Source of the DNA: a bacterium | GTDB lineage: Bacteria; Cyanobacteriota; Vampirovibrionia; Gastranaerophilales; Gastranaerophilaceae | DNA: 6,183 nt | NCBI GenBank assembly: GCA_017477685.1 | Contig: JAFUUT010000320.1 | Span: 1-6,183, forward strand | Direction of reading: 5' to 3' | Part shown: positions 1 to 5,390 of the stretch, in pieces | Layout of the letters: every line of letters begins with the position of its first letter | How positions within the stretch are numbered: the stretch's first letter is position 1 | Notes under the pieces: generated by a model | The model's database searches: none | What the model saw: only the letters and a program-made list of their open reading frames with translations | Told to the model about the DNA's origin: nothing | Translations under genes and position numbers: made by a program

Positions 1-590
1 ATTTGGATACAAACCTTTTTATTAAAATGATTAAAGCATCAAATAAGAATCATAAATTCGATATGCCTTATTATTCTTTCATCCCGAAGAAAGGTTACAG
101 AGTAATAGTTTTGGACAGTATAATTACTGATGAGGTCACGACTCAAGGGATTATTGATGATGAACAGTATAAATGGCTGAAAAAAGAATTGGACAGGGCA
201 AAGAATGATACGGTTTTGATTTTTATGCATGTACCTTTGATTGAACCTTTCCCAAGTCCAAGCCACAGATTGAGAAATTCTACCGCAATAATGTCATTAT
301 TGGAGAGTTATAACAACCCTATCGGAGTCTTTCAAGGGCATTATCATGCCGCTAAGATTACTCAAAGAAATAATGTTTTGTACGTAAATACTCCGGCACT
401 TGTTTCCTATCCTAATGCTTTCAGAAGCGTTAATGTTACAAACTATAGGGATAAAGTGGTTTTTGAGTTCGGCTGGCATGAAACAAGAGAAACAACTATT
501 CAAAAAATGGCAAAAATATTAGTTTTAGTATCTTCTATATATACAGGTGAGGAAAAAGATCAAAGCGGAACGTATGAAATTATGAAATAA
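1..590 (+). CDS. Calcineurin-like metallophosphoesterase, C-terminal part (cut by left edge)
   Basis: The open frame enters at base 3 and ends with TAA at 588-590, leaving about 195 residues of the C-terminal part. The gene runs off the left edge, so the TTG at base 3 is an internal codon and not a start. Visible family marks, counted from base 3, are a beta strand VIVLDS (34-39), the MHVPL motif with His76, and GHYHA with His113 and His115 (the GHxH motif). In calcineurin-like phosphoesterases these histidines bind the two-metal centre. The earlier DxH, GDxxD and GNHD motifs would lie off-window. After GHYHA comes VLYVNTPALVSYP, typical of CpdA/Icc-like and related cytosolic phosphodiesterases, with no membrane segment in the visible part. 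The substrate cannot be read from this fragment; cyclic nucleotide, lipid-linked phosphate or another phosphoester are all possible. The next gene starts 17 nt downstream, so the two are probably co-transcribed. The fold is a confident call; the specificity is not. Confidence 0.85.
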   Translation, partial: LDTNLFIKMIKASNKNHKFDMPYYSFIPKKGYRVIVLDSIITDEVTTQGIIDDEQYKWLKKELDRAKNDTVLIFMHVPLIEPFPSPSHRLRNSTAIMSLLESYNNPIGVFQGHYHAAKITQRNNVLYVNTPALVSYPNAFRSVNVTNYRDKVVFEFGWHETRETTIQKMAKILVLVSSIYTGEEKDQSGTYEIMK

Positions 591-607
591 TATGTAAAGG
601 ATATAAT

Positions 608-1531
608 ATGAGCGATTTTAATGTAAAATTCAGAGGTGTTCGAGGCAGTTTTCCGGTTGCAAACAGCAAATTTTTAAAATTCGGCGGAAATACTTCCTGT
701 GTTGAGGTCAATGTCGGCGGGCATTTGATTATTCTTGATGCCGGTACGGGTATCGTTTCTTGCGGTGATGAGTTGATGGAAAAATATATTGCCTCAGGTT
801 TGAATGCACAAGAACGTACTCCTATCAATGCTTTAATACTTTTATCTCACATTCATCAGGATCATCTTATAGGGCTGACATTTTTTAAACCTATGCATGT
901 AAAATCTGCAAATTTAGATATCTACGGCCCCGGCGGGGAAACTTCCGATTTGTCGCAAGAGTTGAAAACATTGGTGTTTGGCAGAACTTTCCCGCTTGAA
1001 TTGGGTGATATTGCTTGTGCTTGTAATATTCATAATATAAATGATGAATGTGCTATACTTTTGAAAAAAGGTCAAAAACCTATTCTTGCACCTGCTGAAA
1101 ATGTTGTTTGCGAGCAGGATGATGTATTGATTACTTTCTACAAATCCTATGTGCATCCTCAAGAAGGTGTTATGATATATAAGATTTCATATAAAGGCAA
1201 ATCTTTGGTTTATGCAACAGATAAAGAATCTTATTTTGGCGGAGACAAGAATTTTATTAATTTTGCAAAAGGTTGTGATTTACTTATTCATGATTCCCAA
1301 TATACAACCGAAGATTATTTAAATTCGTATTCTCCAAAACAGGGCTACGGTCATTCTACGTTTGATATGGCTATTGAGTCAATGAAAATGGCGGATGCCA
1401 AAAGGTTAGTATTTTTCCATTATGATCCGAGTTATGATGATGAAAAATTAAATGGTATTCAAGAGTTTTATAGTGCAAATTATCAAAATGTACAACTTTC
1501 GTACGAAGGTTTGGAGATAAATATATTATAA
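608..1531 (+). CDS. Metallo-beta-lactamase-fold hydrolase (phosphodiesterase-like)
   Basis: This is a complete 307-aa protein. The ATG is preceded by AAAGGA at 596-601 with 6 nt spacing. The N-terminus RGVRGSFP (9-16), GGNTSC (26-31) and LDAGTG (43-48) match the opening of MBL-fold phosphodiesterases related to RNase Z, PhnP and class II cyclic nucleotide phosphodiesterases. The metal-binding HxHxDH is SHIHQDH, with His81, His83, Asp85 and His86. Further probable ligands are His183 (VHPQEG), Asp205 (YATDKE) and His271 (FFHYDP), so the complete two-metal set appears present. Conserved LIHDSQYT (225-233) and GHST (248-251) follow. It has no signal peptide or membrane segment and is probably cytosolic. 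The gene sits between another metallophosphoesterase and an exported TPR protein. The likely reaction is phosphodiester hydrolysis; the substrate is unknown and a lactonase-type activity is an alternative. Confidence 0.88.
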   Translation: MSDFNVKFRGVRGSFPVANSKFLKFGGNTSCVEVNVGGHLIILDAGTGIVSCGDELMEKYIASGLNAQERTPINALILLSHIHQDHLIGLTFFKPMHVKSANLDIYGPGGETSDLSQELKTLVFGRTFPLELGDIACACNIHNINDECAILLKKGQKPILAPAENVVCEQDDVLITFYKSYVHPQEGVMIYKISYKGKSLVYATDKESYFGGDKNFINFAKGCDLLIHDSQYTTEDYLNSYSPKQGYGHSTFDMAIESMKMADAKRLVFFHYDPSYDDEKLNGIQEFYSANYQNVQLSYEGLEINIL

Positions 1532-1569
1532 TATTGAATAATTGATAATAATTATTAAATAGGAAGTAT

Positions 1570-2139
1570 ATGAAAAAGTTATTAGTAACAGTTTTATTAG
1601 CCACATTAATACTTCCGGCATGCGCAAAGCCGGGGACTATTGTGACTTATACCATAGATCCTGAGAAGAATGCGTATGACCACAATAACAAAGGGGTTAT
1701 GTATTTGGAGGAGCAATGTTATTATGCTGCAATTCAAGAATTTAAAATTGCAATAAGTTTAAACCCTAAAACTCAAGCAACGGCTGTATATTTTAATAAT
1801 TTGGGCAAAACATATTTGATTATCGGTTATCCTGAATTAGCATTGGATTGTTTTGAGAATGCTTTGACTCAGTATAGTTTGAATTTTGAATATTATTTGA
1901 ATCTGGCTAAATGTTATGCTCAGCTGGGCATGGCAGAGGAACAACTCGAGAAATATCGTGAAATGGTTGATCAAAATCCGGCAGCACGAGTTATGGTTGC
2001 ACTATTAGAAGAACAATTAGGGGATAAAAGGAAGGCAATTATTGAGTTGGATGGGTTTGCGATGGCGGAACCCGATTTGATAATTACTCCGGCTGTTAAA
2101 AATTATATAAATAAGTTGATAGAAGATGTTAACCAATAA
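1570..2139 (+). CDS. Exported TPR-repeat protein, possible lipoprotein
   Basis: This is a 189-aa protein with SD AGGA at 1561-1564, 5 nt before the ATG. Residues 1-19 are a clear export signal: MKK, a leucine-rich core, then LPACA. Cleavage could be by signal peptidase I after the A-C-A at 17-19, or by lipoprotein signal peptidase before Cys18. The proline two residues before the cysteine is unusual for a lipobox. The mature part is mostly tetratricopeptide repeats: about 35-68 (NNKGVMYLEEQCYYAAIQEF), 72-105 (FNNLGKTYLIIGYPELALDC), 106-138 (YYLNLAKCYAQLGMAEEQLE) and a weaker fourth at 139-170. TPRs are protein-protein docking modules and no catalytic residues are seen. It follows the MBL gene by 38 nt with no terminator between, so it is probably the last gene of this operon. 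A hairpin terminator begins at its stop codon. Its partner is unknown. Confidence 0.85.
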   Translation: MKKLLVTVLLATLILPACAKPGTIVTYTIDPEKNAYDHNNKGVMYLEEQCYYAAIQEFKIAISLNPKTQATAVYFNNLGKTYLIIGYPELALDCFENALTQYSLNFEYYLNLAKCYAQLGMAEEQLEKYREMVDQNPAARVMVALLEEQLGDKRKAIIELDGFAMAEPDLIITPAVKNYINKLIEDVNQ

Positions 2140-2167
2140 AAAAGGAATCCGTAAGGATTCCTTTTTT
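2138..2167. terminator. Bidirectional intrinsic terminator between convergent operons
   Basis: Six A (2138-2143), GGAATCC (2144-2150), loop GTAA (2151-2154), GGATTCC (2155-2161), six T (2162-2167). The 13-bp stem is perfect. A U-tract forms whichever strand is transcribed, so it can end both the + strand TPR operon and the - strand membrane-protein operon. It starts inside the TAA stop of the TPR gene and lies 10 nt beyond the stop of the opposing gene. Confidence 0.93.
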
Positions 2168-2177
2168 GTTTATATTA

Positions 2178-2876
2178 TTATGCATTTTGTTTGTATTTAT
2201 CCAGCAAGTTTGTTGAATCTGATTGAGTTGATGTTACATCCAACTTTGTACCTTGCATTGATGGCTCCGGTGTAGTTGTTGAGTTTGCCTCTCCGTTTTG
2301 ATTTGCATCTTTGCCCATCCATTTTTCAACTTTTTTAGCAAACGGAGTTGCTATTAACGGAACGATTACACGTTTACCGATGATTGTAGCTGCGGATGTA
2401 TCGAGTATAAACTTGAATAAATCAATACCGTCTTTTTCAAGTTTGTCATATATTTTTTCTATTCCTAATCTTTTTGCAATTGCTTTTTCTGCTTTTGCTG
2501 CATTCATACGGAATCTTTCAATGTTTTCAAATCTTGCGAGTTTTCCGAATGATTTGTTATAAACTTTCTTAAATAAAGGACCGGAGTATTTTCTCATAGC
2601 TAAGAACATTGCAATTTGCGCTAAAATCATCAAGCCGCCGTTTGTTAAGTCTAATGCAGCAACGAATTTACGCTTTTCATCAGGAATTCTCTTATTGTTC
2701 AAACTTTGGGTTACGTACATTAAGCATCCGATACCGTCTTTTAAGATAATAGATGTAACAACGGCGTTGCCTAAAGCTTTTTCAGGGTTTTTTGCAAATG
2801 CATTTCCTAGTTTTTTTAGAGGTTTAGTATAAGAGGCTTTACCCATTACTTTTGAAATAGAATCTATAATTGCCAT
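2178..2876 (-). CDS. Unrecognised membrane-associated protein, second gene of coupled pair
   Basis: A 232-aa protein that I cannot assign to a named family. Its start is well supported: a full GGAGGTGA at 2883-2890 lies 6 nt upstream, and the ATG overlaps the previous gene's stop by one base (TAATG). There is no classical signal peptide. The N-terminus (1-33) is basic, followed by hydrophobic stretches at about 34-57 (includes IILKDGIGCLMYVTQSL), 74-94 (DLTNGGLMILAQIAMFLAM) and 153-180 (FILDTSAATIIGKRVIVPLI). Between the first two is a short charged loop, NNKRIPDEKRKF. Residues 100-150 are charged and helical. The tail from about 188 to the end is low complexity and rich in S, T, Q and N, probably disordered. 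The topology suggests two or three membrane passes with a soluble tail. Translational coupling implies that it acts with the 525-aa protein, possibly in a complex (inference). The protein is real by its signals; its role is unknown. Confidence 0.85.
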   Translation of the reverse strand: MAIIDSISKVMGKASYTKPLKKLGNAFAKNPEKALGNAVVTSIILKDGIGCLMYVTQSLNNKRIPDEKRKFVAALDLTNGGLMILAQIAMFLAMRKYSGPLFKKVYNKSFGKLARFENIERFRMNAAKAEKAIAKRLGIEKIYDKLEKDGIDLFKFILDTSAATIIGKRVIVPLIATPFAKKVEKWMGKDANQNGEANSTTTPEPSMQGTKLDVTSTQSDSTNLLDKYKQNA

Positions 2877-4453
2877 TATTTATCACCTCCAACCTTTTGT
2901 GCTTGTTGAGCATTTTGTTGCTGACTGTGAGCTTTTTTCTTTGCTCCTGCAAGTTTAGGGAAGAATAATTCCATAAACCTTGGATATACCCAGTTCAATG
3001 CGGTACATGTTATTGGTAATGTGATAAATACTCCTACCAAAATCTTGGACACTTGGTTCCAGCTCTTGTAATTGTTTTTAACAAGCTCTTTATAACATTT
3101 TGTTATATCTTTATATATTTTAGCTTTTAATTTTGCTTTATCGGTGCCAAACATATCAGTATTGCTCATTACTGCTCTTGCGGCACTTTTTTCATCCTTA
3201 AATTTGAATATGCTCGCAACTTTGTCAATTGCTCTGCCGACAGTGCTTTCATTTGATTTCGCAGGGTCTTCAATTTTACATAATTCAAGTTTTGCGGTTA
3301 TTGTTTGTAAAATGTTATTTCTTGTGTTAAGGAGGGAATTGTATCTTTCCTGTGTGAAACCTCCCTTTTCTTTGCACATTTCTTTGATTAGATCTATACG
3401 TTCCAGTGTTCTTTGAACTTTATATGACCTTAAATCTTCAGGCAGACTTAAGAGTTCTTTTAAGACTTTTTTGACTCTTGGGTCGTTTTCTTTATCATAG
3501 CAGCGTTGAAGCATTTCAGTTGTCTTTTTATATAACTCTTTAAGTTTTGTAGGGTCTTTTTCTTTTTTAATCTCTCCCCAAGGGTTATCTGCAAACATAC
3601 TTCTAAGTTTTTCTTCGTTTTCTATGAATGTTTTTGCCTTGTCTACGTATGCAGCAACTTGCTTAGGTGTTTTCACCATTCTCATTGCATCATCTTGATA
3701 TTTTTGAATTTGTTCATTGACAAGTTTTGCAAGTGATTCATTGTTGAGATTTCTTGCACCTATTTTAATTTGGTTAGTTTGTGCAAAATGGTCTGCAATT
3801 TTTTGTAATTGTGCTTCTCTGATTTCATCGACTCTATCATTTACCATGATGTTGTATTTTTGTCTAGCATTTAGTCTTTCACCATCGATTACTTCTTTTT
3901 CGCCGAACCAAGCTTTAATGAACGAAGGTTTTTTAATACCTTGTTCTTTTAATTCTTTTTTAACTTGTCTTTTTACATATGTTTCAGTGTTATAATCTTG
4001 CTGGTCAAGGTTATCTCTAAAGTATTTAGCTCTTTCAGGATTATTGAATATTGCATCAAGACCTTTGTCTATATATTTTTGAACACTTGCTTGGAATAGG
4101 ATTGCAAGTGCCGCAGAAATTGGCTGTCTCATTGCGGTGTATAATTTCGTATTTTTTAAGTCCTCTTTTTCATCCGGAGTGGCATTTTTTTTCGGTTTTA
4201 CAAATGGGTTAAAACCGATAAATATTGGGGCAACGGCGCCTGTTCCTAATGCGGTAAGAAGAATACCCCCGATTTCACCTTTCAGCCATTCAAGCCTTTT
4301 CATTTGCATTATAGCTTTTTTGCTATGCAGCAAGCTCATAAGCTCTTTTTCTGCGGGTGACATACCGGTGAAGTTCTGTCTTTTAGCAGGTTTTACAGTT
4401 GTATTATATACAGCTGCTGCCGGTCTAACATTTTGTCTTAAATCTACTTTCAT
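2876..4453 (-). CDS. Unrecognised helical membrane-associated protein, first gene of coupled pair
   Basis: A 525-aa protein starting at ATG 4453, with GGAAGGTG at 4463-4470 as ribosome site. The frame stays open upstream to a TTG at 4519, but no SD precedes that codon and the extra 22 residues look unlike the rest. I do not recognise a characterised family. Residues 1-35 are a low-complexity basic leader with the stretch RQNFTGMSP (25-33). Two hydrophobic segments follow: about 60-82 (GGILLTALGTGAVAPIFIGF) and 106-126 (MRQPISAALAILFQASVQKY). Residues about 136-465 are highly charged, helical and coiled-coil-like, with many K/E pairs and no catalytic motif that I can see. A third hydrophobic segment lies at about 470-490 (ILVGVFITLPITCTALNW), then YPRFMELFFPKL and a Q/N/K-rich tail. 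The layout resembles a membrane-tethered helical scaffold with a large soluble middle. It overlaps the next gene by one base. Function unknown. Confidence 0.85.
   Translation of the reverse strand: MKVDLRQNVRPAAAVYNTTVKPAKRQNFTGMSPAEKELMSLLHSKKAIMQMKRLEWLKGEIGGILLTALGTGAVAPIFIGFNPFVKPKKNATPDEKEDLKNTKLYTAMRQPISAALAILFQASVQKYIDKGLDAIFNNPERAKYFRDNLDQQDYNTETYVKRQVKKELKEQGIKKPSFIKAWFGEKEVIDGERLNARQKYNIMVNDRVDEIREAQLQKIADHFAQTNQIKIGARNLNNESLAKLVNEQIQKYQDDAMRMVKTPKQVAAYVDKAKTFIENEEKLRSMFADNPWGEIKKEKDPTKLKELYKKTTEMLQRCYDKENDPRVKKVLKELLSLPEDLRSYKVQRTLERIDLIKEMCKEKGGFTQERYNSLLNTRNNILQTITAKLELCKIEDPAKSNESTVGRAIDKVASIFKFKDEKSAARAVMSNTDMFGTDKAKLKAKIYKDITKCYKELVKNNYKSWNQVSKILVGVFITLPITCTALNWVYPRFMELFFPKLAGAKKKAHSQQQNAQQAQKVGGDK
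2883..2890 (-). promoter_or_regulatory. Perfect ribosome binding site embedded in upstream gene
   Basis: Read on the - strand this is GGAGGTGA, continuing to GGAGGTGATA, which is almost a full complement of the 16S rRNA 3' end. It sits 6 nt before the ATG at 2876. It also encodes the Gly-Gly-Asp of the upstream protein's C-terminal VGGDK. It fixes the start of the 232-aa gene and implies strong reinitiation or coupling. Confidence 0.85.
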
Positions 4454-4462
4454 ATACTTACA

Positions 4463-4470
4463 CACCTTCC
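4463..4470 (-). promoter_or_regulatory. Ribosome binding site that sets the start at 4453
   Basis: The - strand reads GGAAGGTG, with AAGGTG 9 nt before ATG 4453. Neither of the two upstream in-frame alternatives (ATG at 4492, TTG at 4519) has a comparable site, so the shorter 525-aa product is preferred. Confidence 0.7.
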
Positions 4471-4517
4471 ATATATATAGAGTATTAAACATGAAAAAAA
4501 TTGCTAGTTTTGACCCC

Positions 4518-4541
4518 AATTGTAAACAAAATTTAACAATT
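4518..4541. repeat. Imperfect inverted repeat upstream of membrane-protein operon
   Basis: Arms AATTGTAAA (4518-4526) and TTAACAATT (4533-4541) are complementary in 8 of 9 positions around a 6-nt spacer. It lies 65-88 nt before the ATG of the 525-aa gene. It could be an operator or just A/T-rich chance pairing. I found no convincing -35/-10 pair here. Confidence 0.35.
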
Positions 4542-4588
4542 ATTTTTTCCCTCTATAAATACCCCTTTCTAATGCAGAAACATCCTTA

Positions 4589-4608
4589 TTATATTTAGCT
4601 AAATATAA
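4589..4608. repeat. Perfect 20-bp palindrome in intergenic region
   Basis: The half-site TTATATTTAG is followed exactly by its reverse complement CTAAATATAA, with no spacer. It lies directly beyond the terminator U-tract of the thioredoxin-like gene, about 135 nt before the start of the 525-aa gene. On the - strand its distal edge reads TATAAT (4593-4588), so a repressor bound here could cover a -10 element, although the matching -35 (TTTATT) is weak. Confidence 0.5.
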
Positions 4609-4651
4609 AAAATAAAGTCATATACTAAAGTGGCTTAATATATGACTTTAT
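4607..4651 (-). terminator. Intrinsic terminator of the thioredoxin-like gene
   Basis: The arms at 4639-4651 and 4612-4624 (ATAAAGTCATATA on the + strand) form a perfect 13-bp stem with a 14-nt loop. On the - strand they are followed by six T (4612-4607) and then more A/T. The hairpin starts 6 nt past the stop codon. Its GC content is low, so strength is uncertain, but the position and U-tract fit termination and separate this gene from the next operon. Confidence 0.78.
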
Positions 4652-4656
4652 CCTGA

Positions 4657-5166
4657 TTATTTATTTTTTTTGTAGAAATCTTCTAAATCACTTTTTAGTT
4701 GTTCTATATCCCCAAAAGTATTATTATCCAGTTGAATATGAGTATCTTTTTGGGTATTTACCAAGAAGACTGAAGGAAATCCTTGGATTTGATATTTTTC
4801 TACTTCCTTAGCATATGTAGGATCTTCTACGTTAATTTTAACAAAATTATATTTGTGTTTGTACTTTTTGTATAAAGCCTCAAATTTAGGCATGAAGTCT
4901 ATACAAAAATGGCACCAATCTGCATAAAACAGAAGCATCATAGGTTTATCAGATTTGACTGATTTATAGTAATCTTCCCCTATTTTATAATCAGACGGTC
5001 TTTTTACTGCTGCAGGTTTTGCAGGTGCTGCTATGCTTGAGCCATCTGTAATCATTTGTTTTAGTTGAGCTATGCTATATGTATTGAATGCTGTTAGTAG
5101 CAAAACTACTATAAGTAAGCATGTAATAATTACATTGCCAAAATTAATTTCCTTGAAACTTTTCAT
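4657..5166 (-). CDS. Membrane-anchored thioredoxin-fold protein (CHFC active site)
   Basis: A 169-aa protein with a strong ribosome site, AAGGGGGA at 5171-5178, 4 nt before the ATG. Residues 12-30 form one hydrophobic N-terminal helix (VIITCLLIVVLLLTAF), which is an uncleaved anchor or signal with the rest outside the cytoplasm. A short Ala/Pro/Lys linker (46-57) leads to a thioredoxin fold at about 64-167. The features seen are MMLLFYADWCHFC (76-88) with redox cysteines Cys85 and Cys88, KINVED (110-115) and the cis-proline loop GFPSVFL (129-135). The dipeptide between the cysteines is His-Phe, unlike Gly-Pro of thioredoxin, which should shift the redox potential. The DsbA-type CPHC also has a histidine between its cysteines. 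Likely roles are reducing or isomerising disulfides in exported proteins, or cytochrome maturation as for TlpA/CcmG-like proteins. No partner gene for those pathways is visible. It is divergent from the sigma gene and has its own terminator, so it is probably monocistronic. Confidence 0.87.
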   Translation of the reverse strand: MKSFKEINFGNVIITCLLIVVLLLTAFNTYSIAQLKQMITDGSSIAAPAKPAAVKRPSDYKIGEDYYKSVKSDKPMMLLFYADWCHFCIDFMPKFEALYKKYKHKYNFVKINVEDPTYAKEVEKYQIQGFPSVFLVNTQKDTHIQLDNNTFGDIEQLKSDLEDFYKKNK

Positions 5167-5189
5167 AATATCCCCCTTAATCCAAGATT

Positions 5190-5195
5190 ATTATA
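5190..5195 (-). promoter_or_regulatory. Candidate -10 of the thioredoxin-like gene
   Basis: The - strand reads a consensus TATAAT. The expected -35 position (5213-5218) reads TTTATT, only a weak match. Transcription would start near 5183, giving a leader of about 16 nt that still contains the ribosome site. Confidence 0.5.
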
Positions 5196-5255
5196 ATATG
5201 AAAAATTTCTTTAATAAAGACTGTAACGCTATTTTCACAGCCAAATTAACAAAAC

Positions 5256-5296
5256 TTAACACATGTCTTGCAAAATTATATACTATAGTATATACT
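5256..5296 (+). promoter_or_regulatory. Two staggered sigma-70-type promoters for the sigma gene
   Basis: P1 is TTAACA (5256-5261), a 17-nt spacer, and TATACT (5279-5284), five of six consensus matches in each box. P2 is TTGCAA (5268-5273), a 17-nt spacer, and TATACT (5291-5296), with a weaker -35. The two are offset by 12 bp. Predicted starts near 5291 and 5303 give leaders of about 90-100 nt before the ATG at 5391. Both -10 boxes lie inside the palindrome array at 5277-5305, which suggests repression by a DNA-binding protein. Confidence 0.65.
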
Positions 5297-5305
5297 AAGT
5301 ATATA
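5277..5305. repeat. Interlocking palindrome array (operator-like)
   Basis: There are three overlapping perfect dyads. One is 18 bp at 5277-5294 (TATATACTA then TAGTATATA). One is 12 bp at 5286-5297 (TAGTATATACTA). One is 17 bp at 5289-5305 (TATATACT, centre A, AGTATATA). The half-site TATACTA thus alternates in direction at 5279, 5286, 5291 and 5297, the last with one change, and dyad centres fall about 6 bp apart. Such alternating arrays are typical of cooperative dimers, for example ribbon-helix-helix or small HTH repressors. The protein that binds is not identified. Confidence 0.65.
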
Positions 5306-5336
5306 CCCCATTAAAAATATCGTGTTTACCCCGGGT

Positions 5337-5354
5337 GCGGACAAGATTGTCTGC
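5337..5354 (+). repeat. GC-richer dyad in the sigma-gene leader
   Basis: GCGGACAA and TTGTCTGC flank a central GA. The arms pair in 7 of 8 positions, and the remaining position is a G-U wobble in RNA. It follows a CCCGGG block (5330-5335), and both stand out from the A/T-rich surroundings. The RNA could form a 7-bp stem with a 4-nt loop about 20 nt before the ribosome site. It may be a leader hairpin or another operator. Confidence 0.4.
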
Positions 5355-5390
5355 CAAAATTATGCTGTTTAAAATAAGAGGAGTTTAATT

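Noticed and set aside
580..828. 82-aa - strand frame over the MBL gene start
   Set aside because: It is a shadow of a gene with intact catalytic motifs in the other strand; no ribosome site and no recognisable domain.
1511..1569. Separate promoter for the TPR gene (TATAAT at 1527-1532)
   Set aside because: No -35 at 16-18 bp spacing. The region is almost purely A/T, so a TATAAT is expected by chance.
4454..4519. N-terminal extension of the 525-aa protein to TTG 4519 or ATG 4492
   Set aside because: No ribosome site precedes either codon, while GGAAGGTG sits at proper distance before ATG 4453. The extension overlaps the dyad at 4518-4541.
4521..4526. TTTACA on the - strand as a -35 for the membrane operon
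   Set aside because: The hexamer 17 bp downstream reads CAATTT, a poor -10, and alternative spacings are no better.
4137..4598. 153-aa open frame on the + strand
   Set aside because: It is antisense to the start of the 525-aa gene, has no ribosome site, and its composition (runs of Phe, Ser, Leu) is that of a reversed Lys/Glu-rich gene.
5198..5314. 38-codon + strand frame beginning ATG AAA AAT
   Set aside because: It has no Shine-Dalgarno and runs across the promoters and palindrome array, so it is better explained as control DNA.
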